From contig JAEUHR010000035.1 in assembly GCA_016794425.1 (NCBI GenBank), forward strand, positions 45,750 through 109,749: a DNA stretch of 64,000 nt. The letters run 5' to 3'. Numbering within the stretch: the stretch's first letter is position 1; every line of letters starts with the position of its first letter. Positions 50,998 to 60,017 of the stretch are shown here, piece by piece. Both the position numbers and the translations under genes were made by a program. Source of the stretch: Planctomycetota bacterium (GTDB taxonomy: Bacteria; Planctomycetota; UBA1135; UBA2386). Under the pieces are notes generated by a model that was not told where the DNA came from, did not search any database, and was given only the letters and a program-made list of their open reading frames with translations.

Positions 50998-52475
50998 GCC
51001 GACCCCCAGCCGCGGTGCCGCGCCGTGACGCGGGCGAAGAACGTGCGCATCACGCGCAGGTACAGCTCGTCGCCGAGCACCGCGTCCTCGAAGCCGGCGT
51101 CGATGTTCGGGTTGTCGTTGACCTCGATCATGTAGACCTTGCCGGACACCTCCTTGAGGTCGACGCCGTAGAGGCCCTTGCCGACGTGGTTGCACGCCTT
51201 CAGCGCGGTCTTCACGACGCGGGTCGGCGCCATCTCGACCGGCACGGTCTCGGCCCGGCCGACGTCCTCCTTGGTGCCGCCGGCGTCGCGCTTCAGGATC
51301 TGCCAGTGGCCGTCGGCCATGTAGTAGCGGCACGCGTACAGCGGCTGCCCGTCGAGCACGCCGATGCGCCAGTCGAACTCCGTCGGCACGAACGCCTGCG
51401 CGATCACGAGATCCGACTTCTCGAGCATCGCCTCGACCTGCACGTGCAGGTCCTCCGGCGTCGTCACCTTGCGCACGCCGGCCGAGAACGAGCTGTCGGG
51501 CTGCTTCAGCACGCACGGCAGGCCGAGCCGCACCGGCAGGTCGTCGACGTTGCCGCGGTGCACGATCATCGTGTTCGGCACCAGGATGTCCTGCTGCTCG
51601 GCCATCTCGGCGAGGAACACCTTGTTGGAGCAGCGCAGGATCGACGCCGGGTCGTCCATCACGACCAGCCCGAGCGCCTCGGCACGGCAGGCGAACCGGA
51701 ACGTGTGGTGGTTGACGCTGGTGGTCTCGCGGATGAACAGCGCGTCGAACTCGCCGATCCGCGCGTAGTCCTGCTGCTCGATGAACTCGACGTTGAAGCC
51801 GACCTCTTCGCCGGCCTTGTCGAACTTCTGCAGCGCCTTCTTGTTCGACGGCGGCTCGGGCAGGTTCGGATCGACCAGGATCGCGAGGTCGTACGGCCGC
51901 TGGCGCTGCCGCTGCGGCCGCACGTAGGCGCGCTGCAGGAAGTCCGCGGTCGCCTCCTGCGCGAAGCCCTCGTGGCCGCGCGGGATGTCGTCGATCGCCA
52001 TCGGCTTCAGCGTCTCGAGCCGCCAGCGGCCGTTGCGTTCGTTGCGCGTGAACGACGCCTGCAGGAACGGGCTCGGGAACATCCGGAACAGGGCCTTCGC
52101 GAGCCGCTCGTGCCGCTGCGCCATGTTGCGCCCGAAGTAGACGCTGAGCACGAACTCGGCGCTCTGCACCTTGGTCAGCGACTCGTCGATCAGGTCCTGC
52201 AGGTCGCTGCCGACGATCGCCGCGATCGCGCGGTCCTTCAGGTTCTGGATCGTCTCGATGCTCGGCATCGGCTTGTGGCCGCGCGCGTCGGCGAGCAGCG
52301 ACACGTAGTAGCCGATCTTCTGGTAGCCGAGCGAACGGCACAGGTTGATGACGCGGACCTTCTCGAGGGTCGTGTAGGCCGGGTGCGTCAGGTACTTGCG
52401 CGCAGGAACGACCTCGACACCCTCGTGCGAGAAGGACCAGTCCTTGGGGTCGTTGACGACGACGATGTTCTGCAT
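50994..52475 (-). CDS. RimK-family ATP-grasp ligase with N-terminal RLAN domain
   Basis: A 493-residue protein. Residues 1-200 match the RimK-like ATP-grasp N-terminal (RLAN) domain: MQNIVVVNDPKDW, LTHPAYTTLEKVRVINLCRS, GYYVSLLADARGHKPMPS. Residues about 205-490 are the ATP-grasp ligase: LGLPCVLKQPDSSFSAGVRKV for nucleotide binding, then DWRIGVLDGQPLYACRYYMA and the Mg-binding YMIEVNDNPN. It should form an amide or peptide bond with ATP, acting with the GCS2 ligase downstream. A TACGTT sequence lies 47 bases upstream of the ATG on this strand. Confidence 0.9.
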   Translation of the reverse strand: MQNIVVVNDPKDWSFSHEGVEVVPARKYLTHPAYTTLEKVRVINLCRSLGYQKIGYYVSLLADARGHKPMPSIETIQNLKDRAIAAIVGSDLQDLIDESLTKVQSAEFVLSVYFGRNMAQRHERLAKALFRMFPSPFLQASFTRNERNGRWRLETLKPMAIDDIPRGHEGFAQEATADFLQRAYVRPQRQRQRPYDLAILVDPNLPEPPSNKKALQKFDKAGEEVGFNVEFIEQQDYARIGEFDALFIRETTSVNHHTFRFACRAEALGLVVMDDPASILRCSNKVFLAEMAEQQDILVPNTMIVHRGNVDDLPVRLGLPCVLKQPDSSFSAGVRKVTTPEDLHVQVEAMLEKSDLVIAQAFVPTEFDWRIGVLDGQPLYACRYYMADGHWQILKRDAGGTKEDVGRAETVPVEMAPTRVVKTALKACNHVGKGLYGVDLKEVSGKVYMIEVNDNPNIDAGFEDAVLGDELYLRVMRTFFARVTARHRGWGSA

Positions 52476-52563
52476 GGGGTGCGGTCGGCGCGTGGCCGCG
52501 CCGGCGGTGCCGCGCGTGGCGACCGGGGAACGTAGCCGCGTGCGCGCCGGATTCGAGTCGGGC

Positions 52564-53694
52564 TCAGCTGCCGCGGCGCCGCGCCAGCAGCCGTTCGAGC
52601 CGCGCGCGGTAGCCGGCCGGGTCGTGGCTGCAGGCGTCGCCGTGGGCCGCGCCCGGCACCAGCCACAGTTCGCGCCGTTCGGCCGGCATCGGCAGCCGGG
52701 CGAACAGGGCCTCGACCGTGGCCGGCGGCGCCCGGTCGTCGTGCTCGGCGCCGACGACCAGCACCGACAGGTCGTGTGGCAGCGTCGCCAGCACGTCGCT
52801 CGGCACCACGTCGGCCACCACGAAGCCCGACCAGGCCCCCAGCGCCGCCAGCACCGTCGACCGCCACGGCTCGTGGAGGTGGAAGAAGCGCCGCCGGTCG
52901 CCGTCGCGGTCGAACGCCAGCATGCGGTGCGCGGCGGCGTGCAGGTCGTCGATCGGCGAATCCAGCACGACGGCCGCGATGCCGTCGAGCCGCGGCAGCG
53001 CCAGCGCGACCGCGACGGTGCCGAGGCTGACGCCGGACAGCACCACCGGCGTCTGGGCGCGGCCCGGCACCGACCGCACGTGCTGCACCGCCGCGACGAC
53101 GTCGTCGCTCTCGCGCAGGCCGCCGGTGAACGGCGCGCGGCCGCTGCCGCCGTGGTTGCGCAGCTCGACCAGCCAGCACTCGCAGCCGAGTTCGCGGTAC
53201 AGCGCGGCCGGCGCCTCGAGTTCGAGCGCCGAGCGGAACAGGCCGTGCACCAGCACCGCGACCGCGGCCGGCGGCTCGCGTAGCGCTTCGAGCCGGAACA
53301 GCCGCAGTTCGGTGCCGTCGGCGCTGGTCACGTGCACGGCCCGCGCGCGCGCCGCCGCCGCGATCTCGGCCGCGACCTCGGGCCGGCCCGCTTCGCGCTC
53401 GCGCCGCAGCGACGCACGGTCCTGGCGCAGCAGCGCGCCGCTGGCGTCCAGGCGCGGGCCGTCGTAGCCGCGCTCGTCGTGGCGCGTGCCGACCATGCGC
53501 GAACCGAACCAGCCGAGCGCGACCGGGAAGCCGACGAACAGGTGCAGCACGAACAGGCCGGCGTGTGCCCACGCGACGCGCCGCCAGAACGTGCGCGTGC
53601 GGCAGCGCAGCAGCCACAGCACCAGGCCGACCAGCGCCGCCGGCAGCAGCGTCGCCAACGTGAACAGCACCGCCGCCGTCAGGGGGAACAGCAT
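52564..53694 (-). CDS. Membrane-anchored alpha/beta hydrolase
   Basis: A 376-residue protein. Two hydrophobic segments (residues 7-29 and 43-63) precede an alpha/beta hydrolase domain from about residue 120. The nucleophile is Ser223 in LSGVSLGT, with Asp319 in GAEHDD and His351 in PGAAHGD completing the expected triad; AVLVHGLFRSALE supplies the oxyanion region. It resembles peptidase S9/esterase-type membrane hydrolases acting on lipids or esters near the membrane. Its start overlaps the end of mqnD by 16 bases. Confidence 0.8.
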   Translation of the reverse strand: MLFPLTAAVLFTLATLLPAALVGLVLWLLRCRTRTFWRRVAWAHAGLFVLHLFVGFPVALGWFGSRMVGTRHDERGYDGPRLDASGALLRQDRASLRREREAGRPEVAAEIAAAARARAVHVTSADGTELRLFRLEALREPPAAVAVLVHGLFRSALELEAPAALYRELGCECWLVELRNHGGSGRAPFTGGLRESDDVVAAVQHVRSVPGRAQTPVVLSGVSLGTVAVALALPRLDGIAAVVLDSPIDDLHAAAHRMLAFDRDGDRRRFFHLHEPWRSTVLAALGAWSGFVVADVVPSDVLATLPHDLSVLVVGAEHDDRAPPATVEALFARLPMPAERRELWLVPGAAHGDACSHDPAGYRARLERLLARRRGS

Positions 53695-54539
53695 GCGTCC
53701 TCGCGGAACGGCGACGGTCCGGCCGGCAGCAGCCCGAGGGACCGGCCGCGCTGCAGCAGCTGTTCGATCGCGCGCCGACCCGGCGCGCCGAGGTCCTCGG
53801 TGAACGCGTTCACGTAGAGTCCGATGTGCCGCGCACAGACCGCCTCGTCGAGTTCCTGCGCGTGCGCCCGCACCCAGTCGCGCGGCCGTTCGGGCGCCCG
53901 GCGTGCGGTCGCGACCGACCGCCGCAGCAGGTCGCCGAGCGCCGCGAACACCGGCGCGTCGAGGTCGCGCCGCGCCGCGATCACGCCGAGCGGCAGCGGC
54001 CCGCCGGTCGCGGCCTCCCACAGCGTGCCGAGGTCGGCGAGTTCGCGCAGGCCGTGCGCGCGGTAGGTGAAGCGGCCTTCGTGGATCACGAGGCCGGCGT
54101 CGCACTCGCGGTCGGCCACGGCCTGCATCACGCGGTGGAACGGCATCGCGACGCAGGCGCGCGGCGGCGGCGCGAAGCTCGCGAACAGCAGGTAGGCGGT
54201 CGTGAAGCGCCCCGGAATCGCGACGCGCGCGGCCGCGAGGTCGGCCAGCGACCGCAGCGGCGCGTCGTCGCGGCAGACCACCAGCGGCCCGCAGCCGAAC
54301 CCGAGCGCGGCGCCGGCCGGCAGCACGGCGTAGCGGTCGGCGACGCGCGCCAGCGCCGGCAGGCTCAGCTTGGTCACCGGCAGCGGCGCCGGGCCCGCGA
54401 TCGCGCGCTCGTTCAGCGTCTCGATGTCCGCCAGCACCGGCTCGAGTTCGAGGCCGGGCGCGCGGTCGACGCCGTGCACGGCACTCCAGAACGCGAACGT
54501 GTCGTTCGGGCACGGCGAGAACCCGAAGCCGAGCCGCAT
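53679..54539 (-). CDS. mqnD: 1,4-dihydroxy-6-naphthoate synthase (MqnD)
   Basis: A 286-residue enzyme of the futalosine route to menaquinone; it converts cyclic dehypoxanthinyl futalosine to 1,4-dihydroxy-6-naphthoate. The N-terminal FSPCPNDTFAFWS (residues 7-19) is diagnostic for MqnD, and LPVTKLSLPALA, GCGPLVVCRD and LVIHEGRFTY fit the periplasmic-binding-protein-like fold of MqnA/MqnD. Length is normal. ATG at 54539 is used; a GTG at 54548 overlapping the stop of the upstream protease gene is also possible. No other mqn gene is present in this window, so the pathway genes are scattered. Confidence 0.92.
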   Translation of the reverse strand: MRLGFGFSPCPNDTFAFWSAVHGVDRAPGLELEPVLADIETLNERAIAGPAPLPVTKLSLPALARVADRYAVLPAGAALGFGCGPLVVCRDDAPLRSLADLAAARVAIPGRFTTAYLLFASFAPPPRACVAMPFHRVMQAVADRECDAGLVIHEGRFTYRAHGLRELADLGTLWEAATGGPLPLGVIAARRDLDAPVFAALGDLLRRSVATARRAPERPRDWVRAHAQELDEAVCARHIGLYVNAFTEDLGAPGRRAIEQLLQRGRSLGLLPAGPSPFREDACCSP

Positions 54540-54544
54540 CGGCG

Positions 54545-57022
54545 TCACTGCACCTGGATGCGATCGACGTTCGAAGCCGCGACCAGTTCGTCGCCGTTCC
54601 ACAGCAGCACCACGGCGTCGAGCTGCAGCTGGTAGCTCGCGAGCCAGCCGACGAACGCCGGATCGAACGTGAACGGCGTGAACGGATACGCGCCGGTGCC
54701 GCCGGGCACGAAGTGGAACGGATTGCCGACGAACGCCGGGATCGACCACATGCCGTAGGTCACGACGTCGTCCTCGAGACCGAAGAAGCGACCGAAGCCG
54801 ACGCCGCGGCCGGTCGAGACCGAGACCGCGGTGAAGCCGTCGTTCCAGCCGGTGGTCGGCACGTTCTGGCACCGGAAGCCGAGGTCGCCGGGGCCCGTCG
54901 ACGTGAACTCGAAGCGGAAGCCCGTGTCGTTGCGGTAGCCGCCGACCGGGTGCATCACCAACGCGAAGTCGGTGTCTAGCTGCGGCGTCTCGACCTTGCC
55001 GTCGCTGACGATCGACGCGGCTTCGACGCGCACCAGATAGGCGCCCGGCAGGGGGTCCTTCAGGTAGACGCTCTCGAGCGTGTCGCGCTGGTTCGGCGCG
55101 CCGCCGACCTTCGAGGCGGTGTCGCCGTCGAGCCCGTGGTTGCCCCACCAGACGGCGCCGTCCGCGTAGCGCGTGACCCGCAGGTCGAGGTCGTTGACCA
55201 GCTGGATCGAGGCCGCGGGCAACGCCGCCGGGTCGGCCCAGGCCAGCGTGGCGCGCAACTCGGGCGTGCCCGGCTCGACGTGCACCCAGTACTCGCGCGC
55301 TTCGCCGGTCTGCAGCGTCTCGTATTCGTCGACGACGACGATCCTGCGCTGCTGGTCCCAGGTGCGCTGCAGATCGGGGAAGCCCCAGCCCTGGTGCGAG
55401 CGCGTCAGGTCGTGCGCCACGCCGACGAACGGGTACTGCCGCGCGGTGTTGCACAGCAGCGCCTTCGCGGTCGTCATGTGCGGCCGGTTCTCGAACCGGT
55501 TGGCCGCGGTCGCCGGCAGTGGCAGCGAGTTGCCGAACAGGCCGTCGGTGAACATCTGCAGCTGGATGCCGACGTGGCCCGCGACCATCGGCGCCGCCGC
55601 CGAAGTGCCGCCGAAGTTCGTCAGGTAGTTCGTGATCGTGAAGCCCGGCAGGCCCGGCAGGTCCGCGGTCTGGATGCTGTCGTAGAAGCCGACGATGTCC
55701 GGCTTCAGGCGCCCGTCCGCCGCCGGCCCGATGCTGGCCGCCGACGCGTCGCCGGGCGCGTTCCAGCGGTCGTTGCCGGGGTTGGTGTCGTTCAGATGCT
55801 TGACGGCACCGACCGAGATGCTGTTCTTGGCCCAGGCCTCGGGCCGCGCGAGCTGGTTGCCGTTGTTGCCCATGCTGTTGAGCCGCGGCAGGTCGGCGTC
55901 GAACAGCGCGTCGTCCATCGCCATCGAGACGCTGTCGTAGAACTGCGTCGTCGCCGCGCCCCAGCTCGCGGTCGCCAGCTGCGCGCGCCAGCCCAGCAGC
56001 GGGTCGACGCTGTCCTGGATCACCGCGTAGTGGTTGGCGGAGTTGTAGGCACCTTCGATCAGCAACGCGTCGGGCAGCATGCCGCGCGCCGCGGCGAGGC
56101 CGGCGCCGCTGCCGCCCAGGATCGAGCCGACGCAGTGGCCGTGCGGATCCGACGCGTTGAGGCCGCGCGCGAGGACCCGGCCGAGCAGGTCCGGATGGGT
56201 CTCGTCGACCGCTTCGGTCATGTCGATGCGCACGCCCTGGCCGCGGTAGCCGCCGAACAGTTCGACGGCGTCGGCGCCGCCGATCGCGCGCACGCGGTCC
56301 ATGTCGGTGCCGTCGGCACCGGCGACGTCGGCCCAGACCACGGTGTCGAACGCCAGCAGTGCGACCAGCTGTGCCGGCTGCAGCGCCGCCCGCACCATCG
56401 TCGAACCGTCGCCCGGCGACACGATCTGGCCGCCGACCTGCAGCACTTGCGCCAGCACGGCCAGGCGGTCGGCCTTCGCGGCGAGCACGAGGTTGCAGGC
56501 GACCTTGGTGGTGCCGCCGCCGAGCACGAACGCCTGCAGCGCGGCATCGAGTTTCACGGCGTTGGGCACGCCACCGAACCAGCGCACGCACGGCAGCGCG
56601 GCGATCGCCGCCGCCGCCGCCGCGTCGCAGCGCACCAGCAGGGCACTCGCCGGCAGGAAGTACAGGATCTCCGCCCCGGTCGCCTCGATCTCGGCGCGGT
56701 AGGCCGCGAGCACCTGGGTGTGGAACTGCACCAGGCGCAACGTGCTGCCGGCCGGCGCGTCGAGCGGCGGCGCCCAGACCGGCACGCCGGCCAGCGGGTC
56801 GAACGTCGCCGCGCGCAGGTGCAGCAGGTCGTCCGGGGCGCGCAGCGGCCGCCAGTGCTGGCCGCCGTCGTGGCTCCACTCGGCGCGCTCGACCCCCGCC
56901 TGGCTGGTGCGCCGAACCTCCACCGCACCGGCGCCGTACTGCAGCGTCTGCGCGGTGGCGACGGCCGACACGGCGATGCCCAGGCACAACGGCAGCAGAC
57001 AGGTCGCGGATCGGAACGGCAT
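54545..57022 (-). CDS. Secreted subtilisin-family (S8) protease
   Basis: An 825-residue exported protein. The signal peptide ends VATA before Gln25. A propeptide-like region covers about residues 95-235. The S8 domain follows: Asp267 in [17 protein letters not shown], His294 in [10 protein letters not shown], the oxyanion Asn in MGNNGNQ and Ser474 in [15 protein letters not shown]. The residues around Asp and His deviate from the DTG and HGTH consensus and resemble kexin/KP-43-like variants, but the full triad appears intact. A P-domain-like beta sandwich (about 560-690) and a further C-terminal domain follow. An extracellular nutrient-degrading role is likely. Stop and mqnD start nearly touch. 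Confidence 0.87.
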   Translation of the reverse strand: MPFRSATCLLPLCLGIAVSAVATAQTLQYGAGAVEVRRTSQAGVERAEWSHDGGQHWRPLRAPDDLLHLRAATFDPLAGVPVWAPPLDAPAGSTLRLVQFHTQVLAAYRAEIEATGAEILYFLPASALLVRCDAAAAAAIAALPCVRWFGGVPNAVKLDAALQAFVLGGGTTKVACNLVLAAKADRLAVLAQVLQVGGQIVSPGDGSTMVRAALQPAQLVALLAFDTVVWADVAGADGTDMDRVRAIGGADAVELFGGYRGQGVRIDMTEAVDETHPDLLGRVLARGLNASDPHGHCVGSILGGSGAGLAAARGMLPDALLIEGAYNSANHYAVIQDSVDPLLGWRAQLATASWGAATTQFYDSVSMAMDDALFDADLPRLNSMGNNGNQLARPEAWAKNSISVGAVKHLNDTNPGNDRWNAPGDASAASIGPAADGRLKPDIVGFYDSIQTADLPGLPGFTITNYLTNFGGTSAAAPMVAGHVGIQLQMFTDGLFGNSLPLPATAANRFENRPHMTTAKALLCNTARQYPFVGVAHDLTRSHQGWGFPDLQRTWDQQRRIVVVDEYETLQTGEAREYWVHVEPGTPELRATLAWADPAALPAASIQLVNDLDLRVTRYADGAVWWGNHGLDGDTASKVGGAPNQRDTLESVYLKDPLPGAYLVRVEAASIVSDGKVETPQLDTDFALVMHPVGGYRNDTGFRFEFTSTGPGDLGFRCQNVPTTGWNDGFTAVSVSTGRGVGFGRFFGLEDDVVTYGMWSIPAFVGNPFHFVPGGTGAYPFTPFTFDPAFVGWLASYQLQLDAVVLLWNGDELVAASNVDRIQVQ

Positions 57023-57158
57023 CTGGGCGGCGGCCCGGGGCGAGGGCGGGTCGCCAAGTATGGCCTGCAACCGGCGGCGAGCAATGGGCCGTCGTCCACC
57101 GGCCGGTCGCGTCGGGCGATGCGGCGACGCGGCGCTGCGGATCGCCCGCTCGTACCGC

Positions 57159-57164
57159 TATCGT
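57159..57164 (+). promoter_or_regulatory. TATCGT -10-like element before pyrC
   Basis: TATCGT lies 8 nt before the ATG at 57173 and fits the leaderless pattern. Confidence 0.45.
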
Positions 57165-57172
57165 CGCACCGA

Positions 57173-58207
57173 ATGCACCTCCGGCTCCTGCGACCCGACG
57201 ACTGGCACCTGCACCTGCGCGACGGCGCCGCGATGGCGGCCGTCCTGCCCGACACGGCGCGTCGCTTCGCGCGCGCGATCGTGATGCCGAACCTGAAGCC
57301 ACCGGTCACGACGACCGAACAGGCGCGCGCCTACCGGCAGCGCATCGTGGCCGCGCTGCCAGCGGGCGTTAGGTTCGAGCCGCTGATGACGCTCTACCTG
57401 ACCGACCGCACCCAGGCCGCCGAGATCGAGGCCGCGGCCGCGAGCGGGTGCGTGACCGCCGTGAAGTACTACCCGGCCGGCGCGACCACCAACTCGGAGA
57501 ACGGCGTCACCGACTGGCAGCGCGCGCGGCCGGCGCTGGCGGCGATGGAGCGCACCGGCCTGCCGCTGTTGCTGCACGGCGAGGTCACCGACGCCGCGGT
57601 CGACGTGTTCGACCGCGAACGCGTGTTTCTCGAGCGCCACCTGGTGCCGCTGCAGCGCGACTTCCCCGGCCTGCGCATCGTGCTCGAGCACGTCACGACC
57701 GCCGACGCGGTCGACTTCGTGCGCGCCGCGGGACCGAACGTCGCCGCGACGATCACCGCGCACCACCTGCTGTGGAACCGCAACGCGCTGTTCCAGGGCG
57801 GCCTGCGGCCGCACGCCTACTGCCTGCCGGTCTTGAAGCGCGAACGCCACCGCCAGGCGCTGCTGGCGGCCGCAACCGGCGGCGAACCGAGGTTCTTCCT
57901 CGGCACCGACAGCGCGCCGCACGCGCGTTCGGCCAAGGAGAGCGACTGCGGCTGCGCCGGCATCTACACGGCGCACGCGGCGATCGAGCTCTACGCCACG
58001 GCGTTCGAGCAGGTCGGGCGGCTGGACCGGCTCGAAGCGTTCGCGAGCCACCACGGGCCCGACTTCTACCGGCTGCCGCGCAACCGCGACACGATCACGC
58101 TCGAGCGCCGCGACTGGACGGTGCCGGCGACGCTGCCGTTCGGCGACGGCCAGCTGGTGCCGATGTATGCCGGGCAGACCGTGCCCTGGCAGCTCGCTGC
58201 CGGGTGA
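57173..58207 (+). CDS. pyrC: Dihydroorotase, class II (PyrC)
   Basis: A 344-residue zinc amidohydrolase of pyrimidine synthesis that cyclises carbamoyl aspartate to dihydroorotate. All metal ligands can be placed: His12 and His14 in DWHLHLRDG, the carboxylated Lys98 in [13 protein letters not shown], His135 in LLLHGEV, His173 in VLEHVTT and Asp246 in LGTDSAPH. Each lies four residues before the equivalent E. coli PyrC position, with no indel. The start ATG at 57173 gives the usual short lead before the first strand. It stands apart from other pyr genes. Confidence 0.97.
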   Translation: MHLRLLRPDDWHLHLRDGAAMAAVLPDTARRFARAIVMPNLKPPVTTTEQARAYRQRIVAALPAGVRFEPLMTLYLTDRTQAAEIEAAAASGCVTAVKYYPAGATTNSENGVTDWQRARPALAAMERTGLPLLLHGEVTDAAVDVFDRERVFLERHLVPLQRDFPGLRIVLEHVTTADAVDFVRAAGPNVAATITAHHLLWNRNALFQGGLRPHAYCLPVLKRERHRQALLAAATGGEPRFFLGTDSAPHARSAKESDCGCAGIYTAHAAIELYATAFEQVGRLDRLEAFASHHGPDFYRLPRNRDTITLERRDWTVPATLPFGDGQLVPMYAGQTVPWQLAAG

Positions 58208-58283
58208 TCGTGCCGACCGCGACGGAACCGCGCCGCCAACGGCCACCGGAGCCGATCGCCCGCGCCGCCCGACCGGATCGCCC

Positions 58284-59558
58284 ATGCGCCACCCCCACCT
58301 GCTGTCCGCCTGGTTCCTGCCCGCCCTGCTGGTCGCCCAGGACGCCCCGCGCGTCGTCGCCGTGCCGGCGCGCGTCGAGCTGCCGGCGCCCGGCGCCAAC
58401 CTGCTGCTCGAGGTCGAGACCACGACCGTGCCCGACGCGATCTGGCTCGCGGTCGACCGCGCCGCCCAGGACCGCGTCGCGCTGGTGGCCGCCGGCGAAC
58501 GGCGCTTCCAGCTGAACCTGGCCGCACCGGCGGTCGCCGACCTGTTGCCGGCCGGTCGCGACCACGGCGAGCTGGTCGTGTTCGCGCGCCACGGCGAGGC
58601 GGTCGTCGCCAGCACGCCGATCGGCTGGCAGCGCGCGGCCGCCGGCGGTCCGGCGCGGCTGCGCTGCATCGTGCGCGAACGCGGCGCCCCCGCGCGCCGG
58701 CTCGAACCGGGTGCCTCGGTGTGGCTCGACCCCGCGCGCCTCGAACAGCTCGAACTCGAGGGCGCCGGCCAGCGCCAGTCGACCGCGGTCGCGCGGCTCG
58801 CCGAGGTCGATCTGCCGCTCGCCCGCCAGGCGGCCACCGGCACGTGGACGCTGGCACCGACGGCGGCCCTGCGCGAACGCATGCACGACGGCGACGGCTT
58901 CACGGTCGAGGTGCGCGTCGGCGCCACGACCGAGGCGTTCACGTTCCGCTGCGTGCCGGCGGCGCTCGACCTGCCCGACGGCGCGGCGACGTTCTCGATG
59001 TTGCAGCGTGCCCGCGCCTTCGTGCCGGGCAGCCGCGAGTGGCTCGAAGTCCGCATCGACGACATCACGGCCGGCAGCGTGCAGTTCGCGCTGGTCACGG
59101 CGACCGGCACGCCGGTGGTGCCGGCGCAGGCGCTGCGCGAACGCGACCACGTCGCCTTCGCGCTCGGTGACCAGCAGTACGTGCTCGCGGTGCAGCGGCT
59201 CGTCAACGTGCTGGTCGGCGACGACCACGCCGAGTTCGTCGTGCAGCCGGCCGCGGCGTTCCGGCCGGACCGCATCGGCGAGCTGCTGCGCGCGGTCGAG
59301 ACCAGCGACGCGGTGTTCGTGCGCGAGGGCAAGGACTACGCCGGCGAAGCGGCGGCGCAGTTCCTGCGCGCGAAGCTGGCCGCGCACCGGGGACCGGCAC
59401 CGACCGTCGACGAGTTCGTCGACCGCGTCGCCAGCGTGTCGAGCCGCAACGGGGAGCCGTACCAGGTCCGGCGCGCCGACGGCACGGTGCTGCCGATGCG
59501 CGACTGGCTGCGGGCCGAACTGCAGCGGATCGACGCGGCCGCCGCGAAGCCACGCTGA
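58284..59558 (+). CDS. Exported protein with C-terminal DUF5329 domain
   Basis: A 424-residue exported protein. ATG at 58284 starts a signal peptide (MRHPHLLSAWFLPALLVA) with Gln19 next. The central part is beta-rich, with Ig-like or sandwich strands (for example RLRCIVRERG and FTVEVRVGATTEAFTF). The C-terminus, about residues 340-420, matches DUF5329: LLRAVETSDAVFVREGKDY, AAQFLRAKLAAHRG and ASVSSRNGEPYQVRRADG. That domain is of unknown function and usually found in short periplasmic proteins, so here it is fused to a large N-terminal region. It follows pyrC after 76 bases. Confidence 0.72.
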   Translation: MRHPHLLSAWFLPALLVAQDAPRVVAVPARVELPAPGANLLLEVETTTVPDAIWLAVDRAAQDRVALVAAGERRFQLNLAAPAVADLLPAGRDHGELVVFARHGEAVVASTPIGWQRAAAGGPARLRCIVRERGAPARRLEPGASVWLDPARLEQLELEGAGQRQSTAVARLAEVDLPLARQAATGTWTLAPTAALRERMHDGDGFTVEVRVGATTEAFTFRCVPAALDLPDGAATFSMLQRARAFVPGSREWLEVRIDDITAGSVQFALVTATGTPVVPAQALRERDHVAFALGDQQYVLAVQRLVNVLVGDDHAEFVVQPAAAFRPDRIGELLRAVETSDAVFVREGKDYAGEAAAQFLRAKLAAHRGPAPTVDEFVDRVASVSSRNGEPYQVRRADGTVLPMRDWLRAELQRIDAAAAKPR

Positions 59559-59607
59559 CCGGCGAAGGGCGGTGGCGCGGCGGCGAACGATGCGGGATCC
59601 TTGCGGC

Positions 59608-60015
59608 ATGGCCGTCTTCTGCGTCGCCACCGACCTCTCCGCCGCCGCGGCTCCGGCACTCGACCTCGCGTTCCGTTGGGCGCGCGCGTTCGGTGCCGAA
59701 CTGCGGCTCGTGCACGTCGTGCACGATCCCGTGCTGGCCCCGGCGTTGAGCCACGACGCACCGGGCGACGTCGCGGCCGCGCGGCGGCAACTGCAGGCGC
59801 TCGCCGCCGCGCACCAGGACGTGCGGTGCCACGTCGACGTGCGAACCGCCGAGGACGTCGCCGCGACGATCGTCGCGGCGGCCGCCGGCGCCGGCTACCT
59901 GTTCGTCGGCTCGCACGGCCGGTCGGGCTTCCAGCGGCTGCGCCTCGGTTCGGTGGCCCACGCGGTCCTGCGCCACGCCACCGTGCCGGTCGTCTGCCTG
60001 CCGGCGGCGCGCTGA
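59608..60015 (+). CDS. Universal stress protein (UspA family)
   Basis: A 135-residue single UspA domain. It starts MAVFCVATDLSAAAAPALDLAF, the family's first strand and nucleotide-facing Asp, and ends with FVGSHGRSGFQRLRLGSVAHAVLRHATVPVVCLP, the ATP-binding GxxGRSG-type loop followed by S(V)xxxVxxxxxxPVLxx. Family members bind ATP and respond to stress; the trigger is unknown. An in-frame ATG 18 bases upstream is an alternative start. Confidence 0.92.
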   Translation: MAVFCVATDLSAAAAPALDLAFRWARAFGAELRLVHVVHDPVLAPALSHDAPGDVAAARRQLQALAAAHQDVRCHVDVRTAEDVAATIVAAAAGAGYLFVGSHGRSGFQRLRLGSVAHAVLRHATVPVVCLPAAR

Positions 60016-60017
60016 CG

